5,355 bases of DNA from Saprospiraceae bacterium (lineage in GTDB: Bacteria; Bacteroidota; Bacteroidia; Chitinophagales; Saprospiraceae), in assembly GCA_027009605.1 (NCBI GenBank), contig JALVCY010000071.1:1-5355 (forward strand), read 5' to 3'. Below the pieces are notes generated by a model. The model worked only from the letters and a program-made list of their open reading frames with translations, did not search any database and was not told the origin of the DNA. A program made the position numbers and the translations under genes. How positions within the stretch are numbered: position 1 is the first letter of the stretch; each line of letters starts with the position of its first letter. Positions 4,818 to 5,355 of the stretch are shown piece by piece.

Positions 4818-4822
4818 CTTTG
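4815..4822 (+). promoter_or_regulatory. Candidate -7 box (TAACTTTG) for the transporter gene
   Basis: TAACTTTG matches the Bacteroidota TAnnTTTG consensus, and its first three bases are the TAA stop of the lipoprotein gene. It lies 27 bases before the ATG at 4850, which would leave a leader of about 20 bases. No clear -33 TTG is seen, so support is moderate. Confidence 0.5.
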
Positions 4823-4849
4823 TCATAACCACCACAAAACCACCTGCTC

Positions 4850-5355
4850 ATGAAAAAATTTGGGACGCTACCGGTTTTTTTGACGGCCATTTCCACTATT
4901 TTGGGGGCGGTCATGTTTTTGCGTTTTGGATTTGCGGTGGGAACGGTTGGTTTTTGGGGGACAGTGGCTATTATTTTGATTGGTCATGCGGTGACCATTC
5001 CAACGGCGATGGCCATTGCAGAGATTGCGACCAATCAAAAAGTAGAAGGCGGTGGAGAATATTACATTATTTCCCGGTCTTTTGGCTTGGTGATGGGCTC
5101 GACGATTGGGATTGCCTTGTATATGTCCCAAGCGATTAGTGTAGCCTTTTACATCATGGCTTTTTCGGAATCTTTCTCTTCTTTATTTGAGTGGATTACG
5201 GAGCATTATAACTTGCCGGCTTGGTTGGCGACGTTGTTGATGATGAAGCAAACCATTGGGATTCCGGCACTTTTGGGTCTGACCTATATCATGCTGACCA
5301 AAGGAGCCAATCTCGGAGTCAAAGCCTTGTATGTGGTCGTCATCATTTTAGCGAT
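4850..5355 (+). CDS. APC-superfamily/SLC12-like transporter, N-terminal part
   Basis: An open frame starts at ATG 4850 and runs off the right edge after 168 codons, so the gene is partial at its 3' end by window limit, not by mutation. The product is strongly hydrophobic from the start: TM1 about 6-25, TM2 about 33-58, TM3 about 78-108, then further segments about 123-148 and from 156. TILGAVMFLRFGFAVGTVG (16-34) and VEGGGEYYIISRSFGLVMG (65-83) resemble the unwound TM1 and the RGGGAYYLISRSLGPEFG region of cation-chloride cotransporters (SLC12), within the amino acid-polyamine-organocation superfamily. The substrate, whether amino acid or K/Na with Cl, cannot be told from this part. The start is supported by the short distance to TM1 and by the TAACTTTG box. 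There is no Shine-Dalgarno sequence. It follows the lipoprotein gene by 32 bases but probably has its own promoter. Confidence 0.85.
   Translation, partial: MKKFGTLPVFLTAISTILGAVMFLRFGFAVGTVGFWGTVAIILIGHAVTIPTAMAIAEIATNQKVEGGGEYYIISRSFGLVMGSTIGIALYMSQAISVAFYIMAFSESFSSLFEWITEHYNLPAWLATLLMMKQTIGIPALLGLTYIMLTKGANLGVKALYVVVIILA

Noticed and set aside
4954..5139. Frames of 61 and 87 codons on either strand inside the transporter gene
   Set aside because: They overlap the transporter frame from 4850, which carries clear membrane segments and family motifs, and have none of their own.

Overview
The window reads like a chromosomal segment of a Bacteroidota bacterium, possibly of the Saprospiria/Chitinophagia type. 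Three things point there. The starts have A-rich leaders with no Shine-Dalgarno sequence, two genes carry a TAnnTTTG-type -7 promoter box, and YidC is of the long type with a large periplasmic domain and a lysine at the groove-arginine position. The phylum call is inference; no rRNA or marker comparison was possible.

Layout, all genes on the + strand: (1) 70-660, an RdgB/HAM1-type non-canonical purine NTP pyrophosphatase. (2) 661-1356, a 696-base gap. It holds heptamer tracts (CTCACTA and relatives), a 25-base repeat built on CGCAGAT, a hairpin-bearing stretch, a promoter box at 1108-1115, and a 164-bp palindromic MITE-like element (1171-1334) with 8-bp target-site duplications, lying between promoter and yidC. 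(3) 1357-3228, yidC, the membrane protein insertase. (4) 3229-3869, a 641-base gap made almost entirely of repeats: the reverse complement of the same heptamer starting inside the yidC stop codon, a long direct repeat (128 and 137 bases), and an array of TTGAACG-led mini-hairpins whose stems change in a compensating way. (5) 3870-4817, a lipoprotein with two tandem DUF6438-like domains. (6) 4850 to the right edge, the N-terminal 168 codons of an APC-superfamily/SLC12-like transporter, whose promoter box overlaps the lipoprotein stop codon.

The genes do not form an obvious pathway; the wide repeat-filled gaps suggest mostly separate transcription units. The notable content is intergenic: the MITE-like insertion in the probable yidC leader and the covarying mini-hairpin array ahead of the lipoprotein gene. 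I see no CRISPR array, tRNA, rRNA or defence system.
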